From: JAABVY01 sp964496505
GTDB taxonomy: Bacteria > Zixibacteria > MSB-5A5 > JAABVY01
Direction of reading: 5' to 3'
Assembly (NCBI GenBank): GCA_964496505.1
Contig: CAZBZV010000008.1
Coordinates: 20,433-84,432, forward strand
DNA length: 64,000 nt
The notes below the pieces were generated by a model, which saw nothing but the letters and a program-made list of their open reading frames with translations, made no database searches and was not told where the DNA came from. Below, one piece after another: positions 15,947 through 26,300 of the stretch. The number at the start of each line of letters is the position of its first letter. The first letter of the stretch is position 1. A program made the position numbers and the translations under genes.

Positions 15947-17170
15947 ATGATTAAAAGTTATTTATCCTCATTCAAGATCAAATTTCTCCCTCTCTTAATT
16001 GGTACGATTCTCGGTATCGTCTTTTGTGCGTCTCCGGGATATGCTTTAATAGCGACATCCTCGGATGGCGTCGATACTCTGCCGGACAAGATTTTCGATG
16101 ATCTAATCATTCGCGACAATCAGGCTGAGGATTTGGAGCTCAATGAAATTGCCGGAGATTTGATTATATCTGCGGAAAAAATCAATGTTACTGTCAATCA
16201 GGTTGGTGGTAATGTCAATGCTGTGGGCGCGGATATTTTTATTGGCGGCAGAATCCGTCAGTCCGCCAGGATGCTCGGACATACAATAACGACCGATGCC
16301 AATATAGGACGGAATCTAACGGTTGCCGCTCTTCCACGCAGAAATGTATTTGGATTTGGCTCAAATGTTATCGTCCAGAGGGATTGCAGTGTTGCCCGGG
16401 ATGTCGATATTGACGCGGCCGCTGTTCATTTGAGGGGCACTATCGGAGGCGATCTCAGAATCAATGCCGAGACCGTAATCATTGGCGGGGTGATTGAAGG
16501 TGATGCCAGAATTGTCGCCAATAAACAGCTCCGTTTGGAGCCGAGCTGCCGTATCGAGGGCATCCTGACCTACAGTTCGCCGAATGAGGCGGAAATCGAG
16601 GAGGGCGCCCAGGTCTTAAGCGGCGTCATTGACTATGAGGAGATATCCTATCGCGGGCTTTTCGATATACCGCTTTCATGGAGAATCGTTTTTGGTTTTG
16701 CCGCGTTGCTGGTCGGAATCATATTCGTGCTTCTATTCCGCCGGCAGATACGTGAACTGATCAAAATACTAAACACTCGTTTCGGCCAGTCGCTGGGAAT
16801 CGGCCTGGCAGGGGCAGCGGCAATGATCATTTATACGGCCGTGTTCCTGATAACATTCATGTTTGCGCTTTTCTATAAGCCGGTCTTTTCACTGGTACCG
16901 GTTCTGGCAGTTGTATTTATTATCTTCTTCCTGATGTTTTATCTGGCGAATATTCTTGTGGCAATATTTCTGGGAAGATTCATAATCGTGCGCATAACCG
17001 GCAATGAGGAATGCTCGCCGGGAAGATCGCTGATCCTGGGCCTGATAATTCTCACACCCCTTTACGGTATACCCACTGTCGGCATTTATCTGTATGCAAT
17101 CTCGGCCATGCTGGGTTTCGGGGCTTTCATGATCGGTATTTATCGGCAGATGAAGGTCTCGGCTCAGTAG
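15947..17170 (+). CDS. Exported bactofilin-like (polymer-forming) protein with C-terminal membrane domain
   Basis: A 407-residue protein with a signal peptide (LPLLIGTILGIVFCASPGYA). Residues of about 45-225 are a right-handed beta-helix of short repeated strands with alternating small hydrophobics (NVTVNQVGGNVNAVGADIFI, TIGGDLRINAETVIIGGVI), the bactofilin or polymer-forming cytoskeletal pattern. Four transmembrane helices follow (about 240-400). Unlike classical cytoplasmic bactofilins, the beta-helix should sit outside the cytoplasmic membrane. Such predicted membrane proteins are common in Gram-negative genomes but have no known function. The gene is alone and divergent from cstA; only weak ribosome-binding similarity (AGGCGAG) precedes the ATG. 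Confidence 0.8.
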   Translation: MIKSYLSSFKIKFLPLLIGTILGIVFCASPGYALIATSSDGVDTLPDKIFDDLIIRDNQAEDLELNEIAGDLIISAEKINVTVNQVGGNVNAVGADIFIGGRIRQSARMLGHTITTDANIGRNLTVAALPRRNVFGFGSNVIVQRDCSVARDVDIDAAAVHLRGTIGGDLRINAETVIIGGVIEGDARIVANKQLRLEPSCRIEGILTYSSPNEAEIEEGAQVLSGVIDYEEISYRGLFDIPLSWRIVFGFAALLVGIIFVLLFRRQIRELIKILNTRFGQSLGIGLAGAAAMIIYTAVFLITFMFALFYKPVFSLVPVLAVVFIIFFLMFYLANILVAIFLGRFIIVRITGNEECSPGRSLILGLIILTPLYGIPTVGIYLYAISAMLGFGAFMIGIYRQMKVSAQ

Positions 17171-17274
17171 TAAATAAAAGTCTTTCGTACATCAAATAAT
17201 CCCAAAGCATTCTGGATTTTTCAGTTGAAAAGGATTATACTGCAATTCAGATCTAAGAAAAATACTTATATAAT

Positions 17275-18978
17275 ATGAAAGACAGACTCGACACCGTACA
17301 GCTAATCATCTGGATACTGGTGGGCCTGGCCGCCTTCTACGGGCTCTATCAGGCGATTTCGCTGGCCTGGGTAGGCGATGACGCCTTCATCTCGTATCGC
17401 TATGCAGAACATCTAATCGAGGGACACGGCCTTGTATACAATCCGGGTGAGCAGGTGGAGGGATACACTAATTTTCTGTGGACAATCCTGGTTGCGCTGG
17501 GGATGCTGGCGGGTATTGATCCGATTACCTTTTCTCATATCTTCAGTATCACAGCATATATGCTAACCGCCGCTATACTCGTTTACCTGTCCTTTAAACT
17601 TTCGAAGAGAGAAGAAAATGGCGGCAGATCGCTGGTGTTTCCGGCGGCGGCAATGGCAATTCTGGTTCAGCATGATTACCATATCTATGCCACCTCGGGG
17701 CTGGAGACATCCCTGGCTTCCATGCTGGTCACACTCGGCTTTGCCATTCTGGTATTGAAAAATACAAGAAGATGGTTTTTGCTGGCGGGGTATGTGCTTA
17801 TCATGGGCGCCATGACCCGTCCGGATGCCATGATCTTCTTCGTAATGGGAATACCATATATTCTTCTGCTTGGACGTGAAAAAAGAAAGCTGCTTCTCCC
17901 CTATGTACTGCCGTTGATAATTATCTATCTGTCCTACTGGCTCTGGCGATATTCCTATTACGGCTATCTCTTTCCGAATACATATTATGCAAAGTCGGCG
18001 TATCTACCCTATTTCTCGCAGGGACTGACATACCTTTTGCTGTATGTCCGGACATACTATGTCCTGATCCTGCTGCCGATCGCTATGATTCTGACAATAC
18101 CCGAAATCCTGAAAAGATATATAGCTCAGAGAAAACTGGAGACGACTTTGAATCGGGTATGGGTTCTGGGAATTCTGTTTATTATTCTTTATGTTTTCTA
18201 TGTTGTCAGAAGCGGCGGGGATTTTATGTTCGCGCGCTTTTTCATACCGATCACGCCTGTATGTTTCCTGCTTCTGGAATCGGGAATATTGTATTTGAGC
18301 CGTAAACCGCAGTTGCGTGTAGCAGTGGGAGCTGCGCTGATTCTTGCGGTCTTTTTCAGATGGAATCAATTCGATCAGCCGCAGGAGATGATCGACGGCA
18401 TAGTTGATGAGAGATCATATTATCCCTCAGAATATGTGGAGCAGGCCAAGCGAGACGGCCGCAATATGCAGAAATATCTTGACGGGCTGGATGTTACGAT
18501 CGGATTTTACGGTTCGAAAGCAATGACCGCTTACTATTCGAAATTGCCTGACGCTGTGGAGCTTCATACCGGGCTGACTGATGAATATATTGCTCATCTC
18601 CCGCTCAAAGAGCGCGGGCGTCCGGGACATGAGAAGATGGCGCCACTTGATTATATGTTCAGGCGTGGAATAAATTTCATAATAAAGCCTACGACGCTTC
18701 CCGTTAAAGACAGCACAAAAGTATTATTTCTGGATTCCACTGTTGTGCATATCTTTATTTATGAAAATGAGATTATGAATGAGTTAAAAAAGAAGCCGGG
18801 AATCGTATTTCTGGACCTGCCTCGGTTTCTGGATGAATATATCAAAAATTTCGAATATACCCCTCCTGATCAGATAATACGAGACTTCAATTTCCTGAAG
18901 AACTACTACTTCGATCACAACAATGATCCCGGAAGACTGCAGCCATTCCTGAATAAGCTGAGGGAGATCCAGCGCTGA
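17275..18978 (+). CDS. Polytopic GT-C type glycosyltransferase-like membrane protein
   Basis: A 567-residue protein with about ten transmembrane helices in the first 370 residues and a soluble C-terminal part. After the first helix comes WVGDDAFISYRYAEHLIEGH, with the acidic pair typical of the first external loop of GT-C enzymes, then PGEQVEGYTNFLWT. This combination is found in prokaryotic proteins related to arabinofuranosyl/mannosyl transferases that use lipid-phosphate sugars. Donor and acceptor cannot be predicted. Its stop is only nine bases from the convergent dpaL stop. No other glycan gene adjoins it here; further GT-C and ligase-like genes occur at 48.7-53.3 kb. Confidence 0.75.
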   Translation: MKDRLDTVQLIIWILVGLAAFYGLYQAISLAWVGDDAFISYRYAEHLIEGHGLVYNPGEQVEGYTNFLWTILVALGMLAGIDPITFSHIFSITAYMLTAAILVYLSFKLSKREENGGRSLVFPAAAMAILVQHDYHIYATSGLETSLASMLVTLGFAILVLKNTRRWFLLAGYVLIMGAMTRPDAMIFFVMGIPYILLLGREKRKLLLPYVLPLIIIYLSYWLWRYSYYGYLFPNTYYAKSAYLPYFSQGLTYLLLYVRTYYVLILLPIAMILTIPEILKRYIAQRKLETTLNRVWVLGILFIILYVFYVVRSGGDFMFARFFIPITPVCFLLLESGILYLSRKPQLRVAVGAALILAVFFRWNQFDQPQEMIDGIVDERSYYPSEYVEQAKRDGRNMQKYLDGLDVTIGFYGSKAMTAYYSKLPDAVELHTGLTDEYIAHLPLKERGRPGHEKMAPLDYMFRRGINFIIKPTTLPVKDSTKVLFLDSTVVHIFIYENEIMNELKKKPGIVFLDLPRFLDEYIKNFEYTPPDQIIRDFNFLKNYYFDHNNDPGRLQPFLNKLREIQR

Positions 18979-18986
18979 GATTAACT

Positions 18987-20165
18987 CTAGACGGTCTTTC
19001 GGAAAAATTCCGGATCGGTATCGCCCTCTGTGTTTAGCAGTAAGACAGTCGATGTTTCTTTTAAGGCTAAGAACTCTCTGGCATCTTTGTAATCAGTCTT
19101 TTCGCATAGCGCCTTCAGAGCTGCAAGCGAGGATGCTCCCGATTCGCCTGATATTATTTGCGGATCATCCCCCTGCGGATAATAATAAGAGCGCATAGCA
19201 TCGACCGCATCCGAATCCGAAACTGTCATAAACAGATCAATGCCCTGCTTTATAAATGGCCAGGCTGCCAGTGAAGGTGTACCGCAATTAAGTCCGGCCA
19301 TGATTGAATCGAGATTTCCGCGGCTTTTCAGAGGCTCGCCTTTTTCAGTGTCAATGGATTCCAGAAGGCAGGCCGCTTCTCGTGGTTCGATCGAGACTAT
19401 TTTCATATCTCCGGCTTTGCGGGTAGTGTTATAATACCATGATGCGGCTGCAGCTAATGCACCGACTCCTCCCTGAATTATGAAGCAGTCGATTTTTTCA
19501 GAATCACTCAGGCTTTGATCGATTTCCTGAAAGATGGTAACATATCCCGCCATGATCCAGGCCGGTATGGTTTCATAGCCGGGCCAGGATGTATCGGAAA
19601 TGATCTGCCATCCGTTTCTTTCCGCCTCCTCCTGACAGATTCCAACAGCATCATCATAATCACCCGCGACTACATGCACCTCGGCTCCAAGCTTTCGAAT
19701 ATTCTCGATTCTGGCCGGTACAGTATTTTTGGGCATATAGATAACGGCCTTCTGTTCCAGCTTCGAGGCTGTCCAGGCCACACCGCGGCCATGATTGCCG
19801 TCAGTGGCAGTGCAAAAGGTATACTTCTCCGGCGGGATAATGTCGTTTTCCGAATAGAAAGAATCAGGAGCGGGAGGGTCAAGATTCGATTTTTTAAATT
19901 CATCGCAGATAAATCTGTAAATGGCGTAGGACGCGCCAAGGGCTTTGAAGGCCTTCAGGCCGAATCTGTGTGCCTCGTCTTTTACGAGTATTTGCCTTAG
20001 TCCCAGGCTTCCTGCCAGATTCGAAAGACGTAAAAGAGGTGTTGGGCTGTATTCCCCCAATGACCTGTGTACTTTAATTATATCGGAGCTTTCAAATTCG
20101 CCCGTAAGCGATCTATCCCATGCCGGTTCTGGCCTGCGGAATTTGTTATTAATGAAATCTTTCAT
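18987..20165 (-). CDS. dpaL: Diaminopropionate ammonia-lyase
   Basis: A 392-residue fold-type II PLP enzyme that splits 2,3-diaminopropionate into pyruvate and ammonia. The PLP-binding Lys lies in GLKAFKALGASYA, the phosphate-binding loop is the GGVGALAAA segment, and CTATDGNHGRGVAWTASKL binds the substrate carboxylate. The N-terminal SLGEYSPTPLLRLSNLA is also family-typical. Length matches E. coli YgeX (about 398). In the cytoplasm it would provide nitrogen and pyruvate from the non-protein amino acid. A MarR-GNAT gene diverges from it 185 bases upstream and is a candidate regulator by position only. Confidence 0.93.
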   Translation of the reverse strand: MKDFINNKFRRPEPAWDRSLTGEFESSDIIKVHRSLGEYSPTPLLRLSNLAGSLGLRQILVKDEAHRFGLKAFKALGASYAIYRFICDEFKKSNLDPPAPDSFYSENDIIPPEKYTFCTATDGNHGRGVAWTASKLEQKAVIYMPKNTVPARIENIRKLGAEVHVVAGDYDDAVGICQEEAERNGWQIISDTSWPGYETIPAWIMAGYVTIFQEIDQSLSDSEKIDCFIIQGGVGALAAAASWYYNTTRKAGDMKIVSIEPREAACLLESIDTEKGEPLKSRGNLDSIMAGLNCGTPSLAAWPFIKQGIDLFMTVSDSDAVDAMRSYYYPQGDDPQIISGESGASSLAALKALCEKTDYKDAREFLALKETSTVLLLNTEGDTDPEFFRKTV

Positions 20166-20350
20166 AGTTCATAGATTATCAGGAATATTCCGCGCAGTCA
20201 ATGCTTTTTGCAAAAAGGCAAATATTATTTTGACATTAAGATATGAAAATATTATTTACTGTTTATGTTTCGGGCCGTAATGGACACTTGAAATACAATT
20301 TTCCCAGTATTTAGCCTTATGTGGTTGGAAGTACAGACAGGACAGATTTA

Positions 20351-21304
20351 ATGGATTTGATTCAGCAACTGGGGGCAATGGCCTTTGCCTCGCGCTTAAA
20401 ACGCTTAAGCGAACGTCTTCACAAAGATGTTTCCCGGGTTTATGGCAAGCAGGACGTCGATTTTGAGGCGCGATGGTTTCCGGTACTCTATGCCTTAAAG
20501 GAACAGTCCAGTCAGCCTGTTACCACACTGGCAGCATCACTGCGCCTGACACATCCGGCGATTAACCAGATTGCGGGAGATATGGAAAAGCGGGGTCTGG
20601 TCTCCTCTACCCGCGATAAGAAGGATGAACGCAAACGGCTCCTGCGCTTAACTCCCAAAGGCCGGAAGCTTATAAAGAATCTGGAGCCGATCTGGAAGAT
20701 TATCGAGGGGGAGACTCGCAAAATCCTCAGAAACAGCGGCGGCCAGATTTTAAAATCGATGGATAAAATCGAGGCAAGTCTGGATGAGAGGGATATGTAT
20801 GAGCGGGTGATGGATAAGCTTAAAAAGCGGTACTTCTCGAAAATAAGAATTATTGGATACAAGCCGCAGTATAAGAAACATTTCAAAGAGCTTAATTACG
20901 AATGGCTCAAGAAATATTTTAAAGTTGAGCAGACAGATGAAAGGGTATTATCCGACCCGAATAAGTATATTATAAAGCCCGGCGGATTTATTCTTTTTGC
21001 TAGGTACAATGGCAAGATAGCAGGTACAGCGGCAGTTATGAAGCATTCGGATTCGATATTTGAACTGACAAAGATGGCCGTTACCGAGTCTGAGCGCGGA
21101 AAATACATAGGAGAGAAGCTTGCAATCAAAGTTATAGAGAAGTCACGTGCAAAAGGGGCAAAAGAACTGATTTTACATACCGCTACCAAATTAAAACCGG
21201 CTATAGCGCTTTATGAGAAGCTGGGTTTTGAGAAGATCAAAGAGCCCGATCTGGATCTTCCAAAGTTCAAGCGCCGTACTATCGTAATGGGGCTGAAGCT
21301 CTGA
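20351..21304 (+). CDS. MarR-type regulator fused to a GNAT acetyltransferase
   Basis: About 317 residues. Residues 1-150 are a MarR-type winged helix (RWFPVLYALKEQSSQPVTTLA, SLRLTHPAINQIAGDMEKRG, and the wing STRDKKDERKRLLRLTPKGR). Residues of about 165-315 form a GNAT N-acetyltransferase with the acetyl-CoA loop region RGKYIGEKLAIKVIE and the C-terminal AIALYEKLGFEKI. Such fusions are a known architecture, and the acetyltransferase substrate is generally unknown. ATG 20351 is preferred to a GTG at 20321 because of a GGACAG-like site and the match of the MarR start. It is divergent from dpaL and convergent with the following TPR membrane gene. Confidence 0.88.
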   Translation: MDLIQQLGAMAFASRLKRLSERLHKDVSRVYGKQDVDFEARWFPVLYALKEQSSQPVTTLAASLRLTHPAINQIAGDMEKRGLVSSTRDKKDERKRLLRLTPKGRKLIKNLEPIWKIIEGETRKILRNSGGQILKSMDKIEASLDERDMYERVMDKLKKRYFSKIRIIGYKPQYKKHFKELNYEWLKKYFKVEQTDERVLSDPNKYIIKPGGFILFARYNGKIAGTAAVMKHSDSIFELTKMAVTESERGKYIGEKLAIKVIEKSRAKGAKELILHTATKLKPAIALYEKLGFEKIKEPDLDLPKFKRRTIVMGLKL

Positions 21305-21314
21305 CTGGCAGAAT

Positions 21315-23231
21315 CTATTGTGCCGTATCGCCTGATAATTCCAGAAGCTTGTTGTATCTTTGTTGATAGAACCGTGAATCGGGATCTGTTTGAAGAAGAC
21401 GCTTCTGGAAATAAAGTGCGGGCTCGAATCGGCCGTCAGAAGCAAGAACATCAACAAGCGATTCCATCATAGCTGTGCTGTCTTCAGAAATTGATACGGC
21501 AATATCCAGATACTTGACTCCCGAATCGGTTTGATTTTCGAAGATGTATGAATGTCCCAGGAATGAATAGAGCGGTACCGCAGTTGTATCCCTGATTAGA
21601 AATTTAAACTGCTGAATCGCCCGATCAAAATTTCTGGTCATATAAAGCGATTTGGCGTACCCCATGCGATTCAGACTGGTCATGGGGCATCTGTCTACAA
21701 TCATGCTATAGTAGTTCTCGGCAGATTCATAATCCTGCATATTGGCGTAAGCATTTGCCAATGATATAGCAAATTTACAGTCAAGCTGTTTTTCTTTGCC
21801 CAGTCTTTCCAAAAACTCTGCACTTGGTTGATGTTGCTTATAAACGTTGGAGAGCAAGTAAGCAAAAATTCTGACTCTATCGCCTTCATAGTAGCCCCCT
21901 TGATAATGCGGATCATCATGGGCAAGACGCACAATTCGATCAACTGATCGCTCCGGCTTCATGTTAAGTGCGGCAAATGATGCGAAGTGGACAATGTTCA
22001 AAAGCAGAATAGGTATCAATAAAGTACGGATCTTTTTCGTTGTGCTATTCGCATTCGAAAGAATAACTGCTGCAAACAGAAAGGCCGGCAGGGCATACAT
22101 CGAAAGCAGGTCCCAGTCGCGCGGCGCGCCCAGAACCGGATCTATCATGAAACTGACTAAAAATGCCGGTACCGCCGCCCAGAGAAAAAACCGAAGATTT
22201 TCTGACTGTCTGTATGATGAAGGAGTGAATAGATAAACCAGCGCCATGAATCCCAGGACTGGCCCTGCTATAAAAATGACATTCAGAATATCAGCAAAAT
22301 GCACAGGCGAAAACAGGAAGTAATTTGTTGAGTCGTTCGGAATAAGCGGCAGTGTGGTCTGGATATCGGATCGTGATGTAAATGTGCCGCCGATGTAAAT
22401 TCCTATGATATATATGGCAGTGATCAGAATCATAAAAAGACGTGATATCAGCCTATACCTTTTATTGATCATCCAGAGTAATGACGGCACGAAGGCCAGA
22501 AACCAGATATGCCAGAACAGGCCGACCGCAAGTATGCCGGCTGGAATCAGAATGCTGGATTTGTATTTCAATGATTCGACTGTCGAATGTAAATAGATAA
22601 CAAGCCAGGCCAGAAGAATAGGATATGTCTCGACATAGCCTGCGAAGATAACGCTGATCCCAGAAAGATAGATTATCAGAAACAGCCATAATCTCACTCG
22701 GTAGTCATCTATCAGGAGGCTGAGTATTTTATAAAGAAAACACGTATAGATTAGGCCACAGATGATCGACAACACTGCCATAAGATTCGCGGCCTGGGCA
22801 TGGGTTTCTATTGCAAACAGTTCTGCCAGGAGGCTGACCATCTGGCTGTAGCCGAATGCGGTCGAGGAGATCGGAATACCATCTACTATATTTCCGATTA
22901 TCAGGTTGCCGTCACCCAGAATATAGCTGTGGCTTCTAAGTAAAAAGAAAAGTGCGGCCGGGATAGCTATCCAGAGGGCTGTTTTCAGGATTTTCGGAAA
23001 AGCATCCATTTTCATCATCAAGGTCTGCAATACCTTTGATTTCAAATCCCAGACTATTTCGCTCAATCGGGAAATGATAGCAAATAGTATTGCGAATGCA
23101 GGAAATATGATATTTATCGGATAGAGCACATCCAAAGGCAGTACTGACCAGTTCCAGTATGCGGGATAGAACCATGAGATGATATTAACAGCGGAGATTG
23201 CCAGGATTATTATGCGGATGGCTATAATCAT
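21315..23231 (-). CDS. Polytopic membrane protein with C-terminal TPR repeats
   Basis: A 638-residue protein. The first 420 residues contain about twelve hydrophobic helices with a GT-C-like external loop (RSHSYILGDGNLIIGNIVDG), and a conserved GYVETYPILLAW. The C-terminal 150 residues are tetratricopeptide-like (SLANAYANMQDYESAENYYS, GYAKSLYMTRNFDRAIQQFK, FLGHSYIFENQTDSGVKYL). The combination resembles TMTC-like or glycosyltransferase-39-related membrane proteins, but no catalytic motif is certain, so I give no function. It is a single gene between the convergent MarR-GNAT gene and secA, with the secA hairpin about 65 bases upstream. Confidence 0.7.
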   Translation of the reverse strand: MIIAIRIIILAISAVNIISWFYPAYWNWSVLPLDVLYPINIIFPAFAILFAIISRLSEIVWDLKSKVLQTLMMKMDAFPKILKTALWIAIPAALFFLLRSHSYILGDGNLIIGNIVDGIPISSTAFGYSQMVSLLAELFAIETHAQAANLMAVLSIICGLIYTCFLYKILSLLIDDYRVRLWLFLIIYLSGISVIFAGYVETYPILLAWLVIYLHSTVESLKYKSSILIPAGILAVGLFWHIWFLAFVPSLLWMINKRYRLISRLFMILITAIYIIGIYIGGTFTSRSDIQTTLPLIPNDSTNYFLFSPVHFADILNVIFIAGPVLGFMALVYLFTPSSYRQSENLRFFLWAAVPAFLVSFMIDPVLGAPRDWDLLSMYALPAFLFAAVILSNANSTTKKIRTLLIPILLLNIVHFASFAALNMKPERSVDRIVRLAHDDPHYQGGYYEGDRVRIFAYLLSNVYKQHQPSAEFLERLGKEKQLDCKFAISLANAYANMQDYESAENYYSMIVDRCPMTSLNRMGYAKSLYMTRNFDRAIQQFKFLIRDTTAVPLYSFLGHSYIFENQTDSGVKYLDIAVSISEDSTAMMESLVDVLASDGRFEPALYFQKRLLQTDPDSRFYQQRYNKLLELSGDTAQ

Positions 23232-23295
23232 ATTTTGGTAAGAGGTGTCAAATCTTAAAAAGATTTGACTTACTGTTTATTCCGATTAAAATCAT

Positions 23296-23317
23296 CGCCG
23301 GGAAAGGATTCCCGGCG
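23296..23317 (-). terminator. Probable terminator hairpin after secA
   Basis: CGCCGGGAA (23296-23304) and TTCCCGGCG (23309-23317) form a perfect 9-bp stem with an AGGA loop, 35 bases 3' of the secA stop. On the minus strand it is followed only by ATGATTTTAAT, so the U-tract is imperfect. Confidence 0.6.
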
Positions 23318-23351
23318 AGCACCTCAATCTATTCACATACATCTATATTAT

Positions 23352-26300
23352 CTACAAATTGCGTCCGCAGCACTTTTTGTATTTCTTACCGGAGCCGCAG
23401 GGGCATGGGTCGTTACGGCCGATCTTCTTGCCTCTGCGTTTGAAGGGCTGTTTTTTGCCCTGCTGAGGGGTGTCATCCTCGACCGCTTTGCCCTGAGCCT
23501 GCACCGCTCCGCCCTCGGGGGCACGAAACCCGAGCGATTCCTTTTTGTCGTGACGCGCCTTTGCGGCAGCGCGTGATTCACGTTCGCGGCGTGAGACCTC
23601 GCTCTGGTCGGCCGGACGCATCCAGTAGCAAAAGCGTACCGCTTCACGGTCGATCTGATCCAGAAGTTCGGTAAACATGCGGTAGGCCTCGCGCTTGTAT
23701 TCTATCAGGGGGTCCTTCTGAGCATAAGAGCGCAGCCCGATTCCGGTGCGGAGCTGATCCATCTCGTACAGGTGATCTTTCCACTTTTCAGTCACAGTGG
23801 ATAGAAAGGCCATTTTTTCGATTTTGCGCATAACATCGGAGCCCAGCACCTCTTCCTTCTGCTTATAAACCTTGAAAGCGAGTTCCTTGACTTTTTCGAC
23901 CAAATCCTCATGCTCAATCTGCATAATATCGATATCTTTGGTTTCCAGCGGCGCCAGGAACATCTTATGGGTTTCTGTAGAGAGGCCGGATAGATCCCAT
24001 GTTGCCGGATCTTCCTCGGGCGGGGCGTAATTCATGACCATGTTCTCGGCCACCTCGGCTATCTTCTCGCTGACTTCCTCGTGGATATCCTCGGTCATGA
24101 TGTACTCCTGCCTGCGATCGTAGATAACCTCGCGCTGAATATTCATAACGTCATCATAGTCCAGCAGCTTCTTACGTACAGAATAGTTCTGACCCTCGAC
24201 CGACTTCTGGGCCTTTTCTATCGATTTGGTGATACGCTTGTGCTCGATCGCCTCACCCTCTTTAAGGCCGAGCATATCGAGCACGCGGGATATACGGTCC
24301 ACTCCGAAGAGGCGCATCAAATCGTCCTCAAGAGAAAGGAAGAACCGTGATGATCCCGGATCGCCCTGCCGCCCGGCACGCCCTCGAAGCTGGCGGTCGA
24401 TACGTCTGGCCTCATGACGTTCGGTGCCGATGATATGAAGGCCGCAGACCGGGGTCTCATCGCATTTGTATTTTTCCAAATGGGGACAGACCTCGCCGTA
24501 CTCGGGAGTTTCGATCAATGCGCAATTTTTATGTTTGAGAACCTTTTCGCCCAGCTTGATATCGGTTCCTCGGCCGGCCATGTTGGTGGCAATCGTAACC
24601 GCGCCCTGACGACCGGCAAACTGCACAATCTCGGCCTCACGCTGATGCTGTTTGGCGTTTAATATCTCGTGCTTGATGCCCTTGCGCTTGAGCATGCGGG
24701 AGATGGTCTCGGAGACATCCACACTTACCGTACCCACCAGAATCGGCCGTCCCAGGTCGCGGAAGTATTCGATCTCATTCAAAATGGCTGTATATTTTTC
24801 CTTCTTTGTACGATAAATCTGATCAGTGAAATCGATTCGTTTAACCGGCTTATTGGTCGGAATCACGACAACATCGAGCTTATATATATCCCAGAATTCT
24901 CCGGCCTCGGTTTCAGCGGTGCCGGTCATACCCGCCAGTTTATAATACATGCGGAAATAATTCTGCAAGGTGATTGTGGCGACTGTCTGTGTTTCGCCCT
25001 CGATCTTGACCTTCTCTTTGGCCTCGATGGCCTGGTGCAAACCGTCGGAGAAGCGCCGTCCCGGCATCAAACGGCCGGTGAACTCATCGACAATAATAAC
25101 CTTGCCGTCCTGCACAACATACTCGACATCCTTTTCGAACAAGCTGTAGGCTTTCAGAAGCTGGGTGATCGAATGCAGTTTCTGGGATTTTTCGATATGA
25201 TGCTTATAAAGCCTGTCCTTGGCTTTAGCCTTGTCCTCGGTATTCATCTTCTCGTCATTGTCGATCTGAACGATACCCTCGGCAATATCGGGAATTTCGA
25301 AAAGCTGTTTGTCCGAGGGATGAAGCTCGTTTAAGCCCATTTCTGAAAGTGTAACCGAATGATCTTTCTCATCTATGGCATAGTAGATGCGCTCATCGAT
25401 TTCATTTAAGTTTTTCTTATCGCGCATGATGTTGCTTTCAATGGTTGAGACCATGCGCTGTACCCCGGCCTCCTTCATGATTTTCATGAAGCGCTTATTC
25501 TTGGGAGCAGCGCGTCTGACGGTTAGAAGATCGTAGGCGGCATCATCATAATTTTCTTCTTTAAGCTCTTTCTCGGCCTGGCTAATCAGTTGATTGGCCA
25601 TCAGGGTTTGTTTTTTGGCAATCCGCTCGACCAAAGGCTGCATATCGCGGAAGGCCTGGTCGATTGTCGATTCCACCGGGCCGGAAATAATCAGCGGGGT
25701 ACGGGCCTCGTCGATGAGCACGCTGTCGACCTCGTCAACTATAGAGTAAAAATGCCCGCGCTGGCGGTTGTCTTCCACACGCCAGCCCATGTTATCATGA
25801 AGATAATCGAAGCCGAATTCGGAGTTGGTGCCGTAAGTTACGTCGCAATTATACTGCTCGCGCCTTTCATCGATATCCTGGCCATGCTGAACCACCCCGA
25901 CTGTTAGTCCGAGGTATTTATAGACCTCGCCCATCCACTCGGCGTCACGAAGGGCCAGGTAGTCGTTGACCGTGATGATATGCACTCCCTGCCCCACAAG
26001 GGCGTTAAGATAAACCGGCATAGTGGCGACCAGTGTCTTACCCTCACCGGTGGCCATCTCGGCAATTTTGCTTTGATGCAGTACGACCCCTCCGAAGAGC
26101 TGAACATCGTAAGGGATCATTTCCCAGGTAATATTCATCCCTCCTGCCTCCCAGGTCTTGCCCTTCAGGCGGCGGCAGGTTTCCTTGACCATGGCAAAGG
26201 CTTCGGGAAGGATGCTGTCGAGATATTCGTCAATTCCTTCTTTTAGCTTTTCCTTGCGTTCCTTGTTGTCCCACTCGAATTCCTCGGCCTCCCGGTTCAG

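Noticed and set aside
24669..25334. 221-codon frame antisense to secA
   Set aside because: Shadow of the long conserved secA frame; composition is that of an opposite-strand reading.
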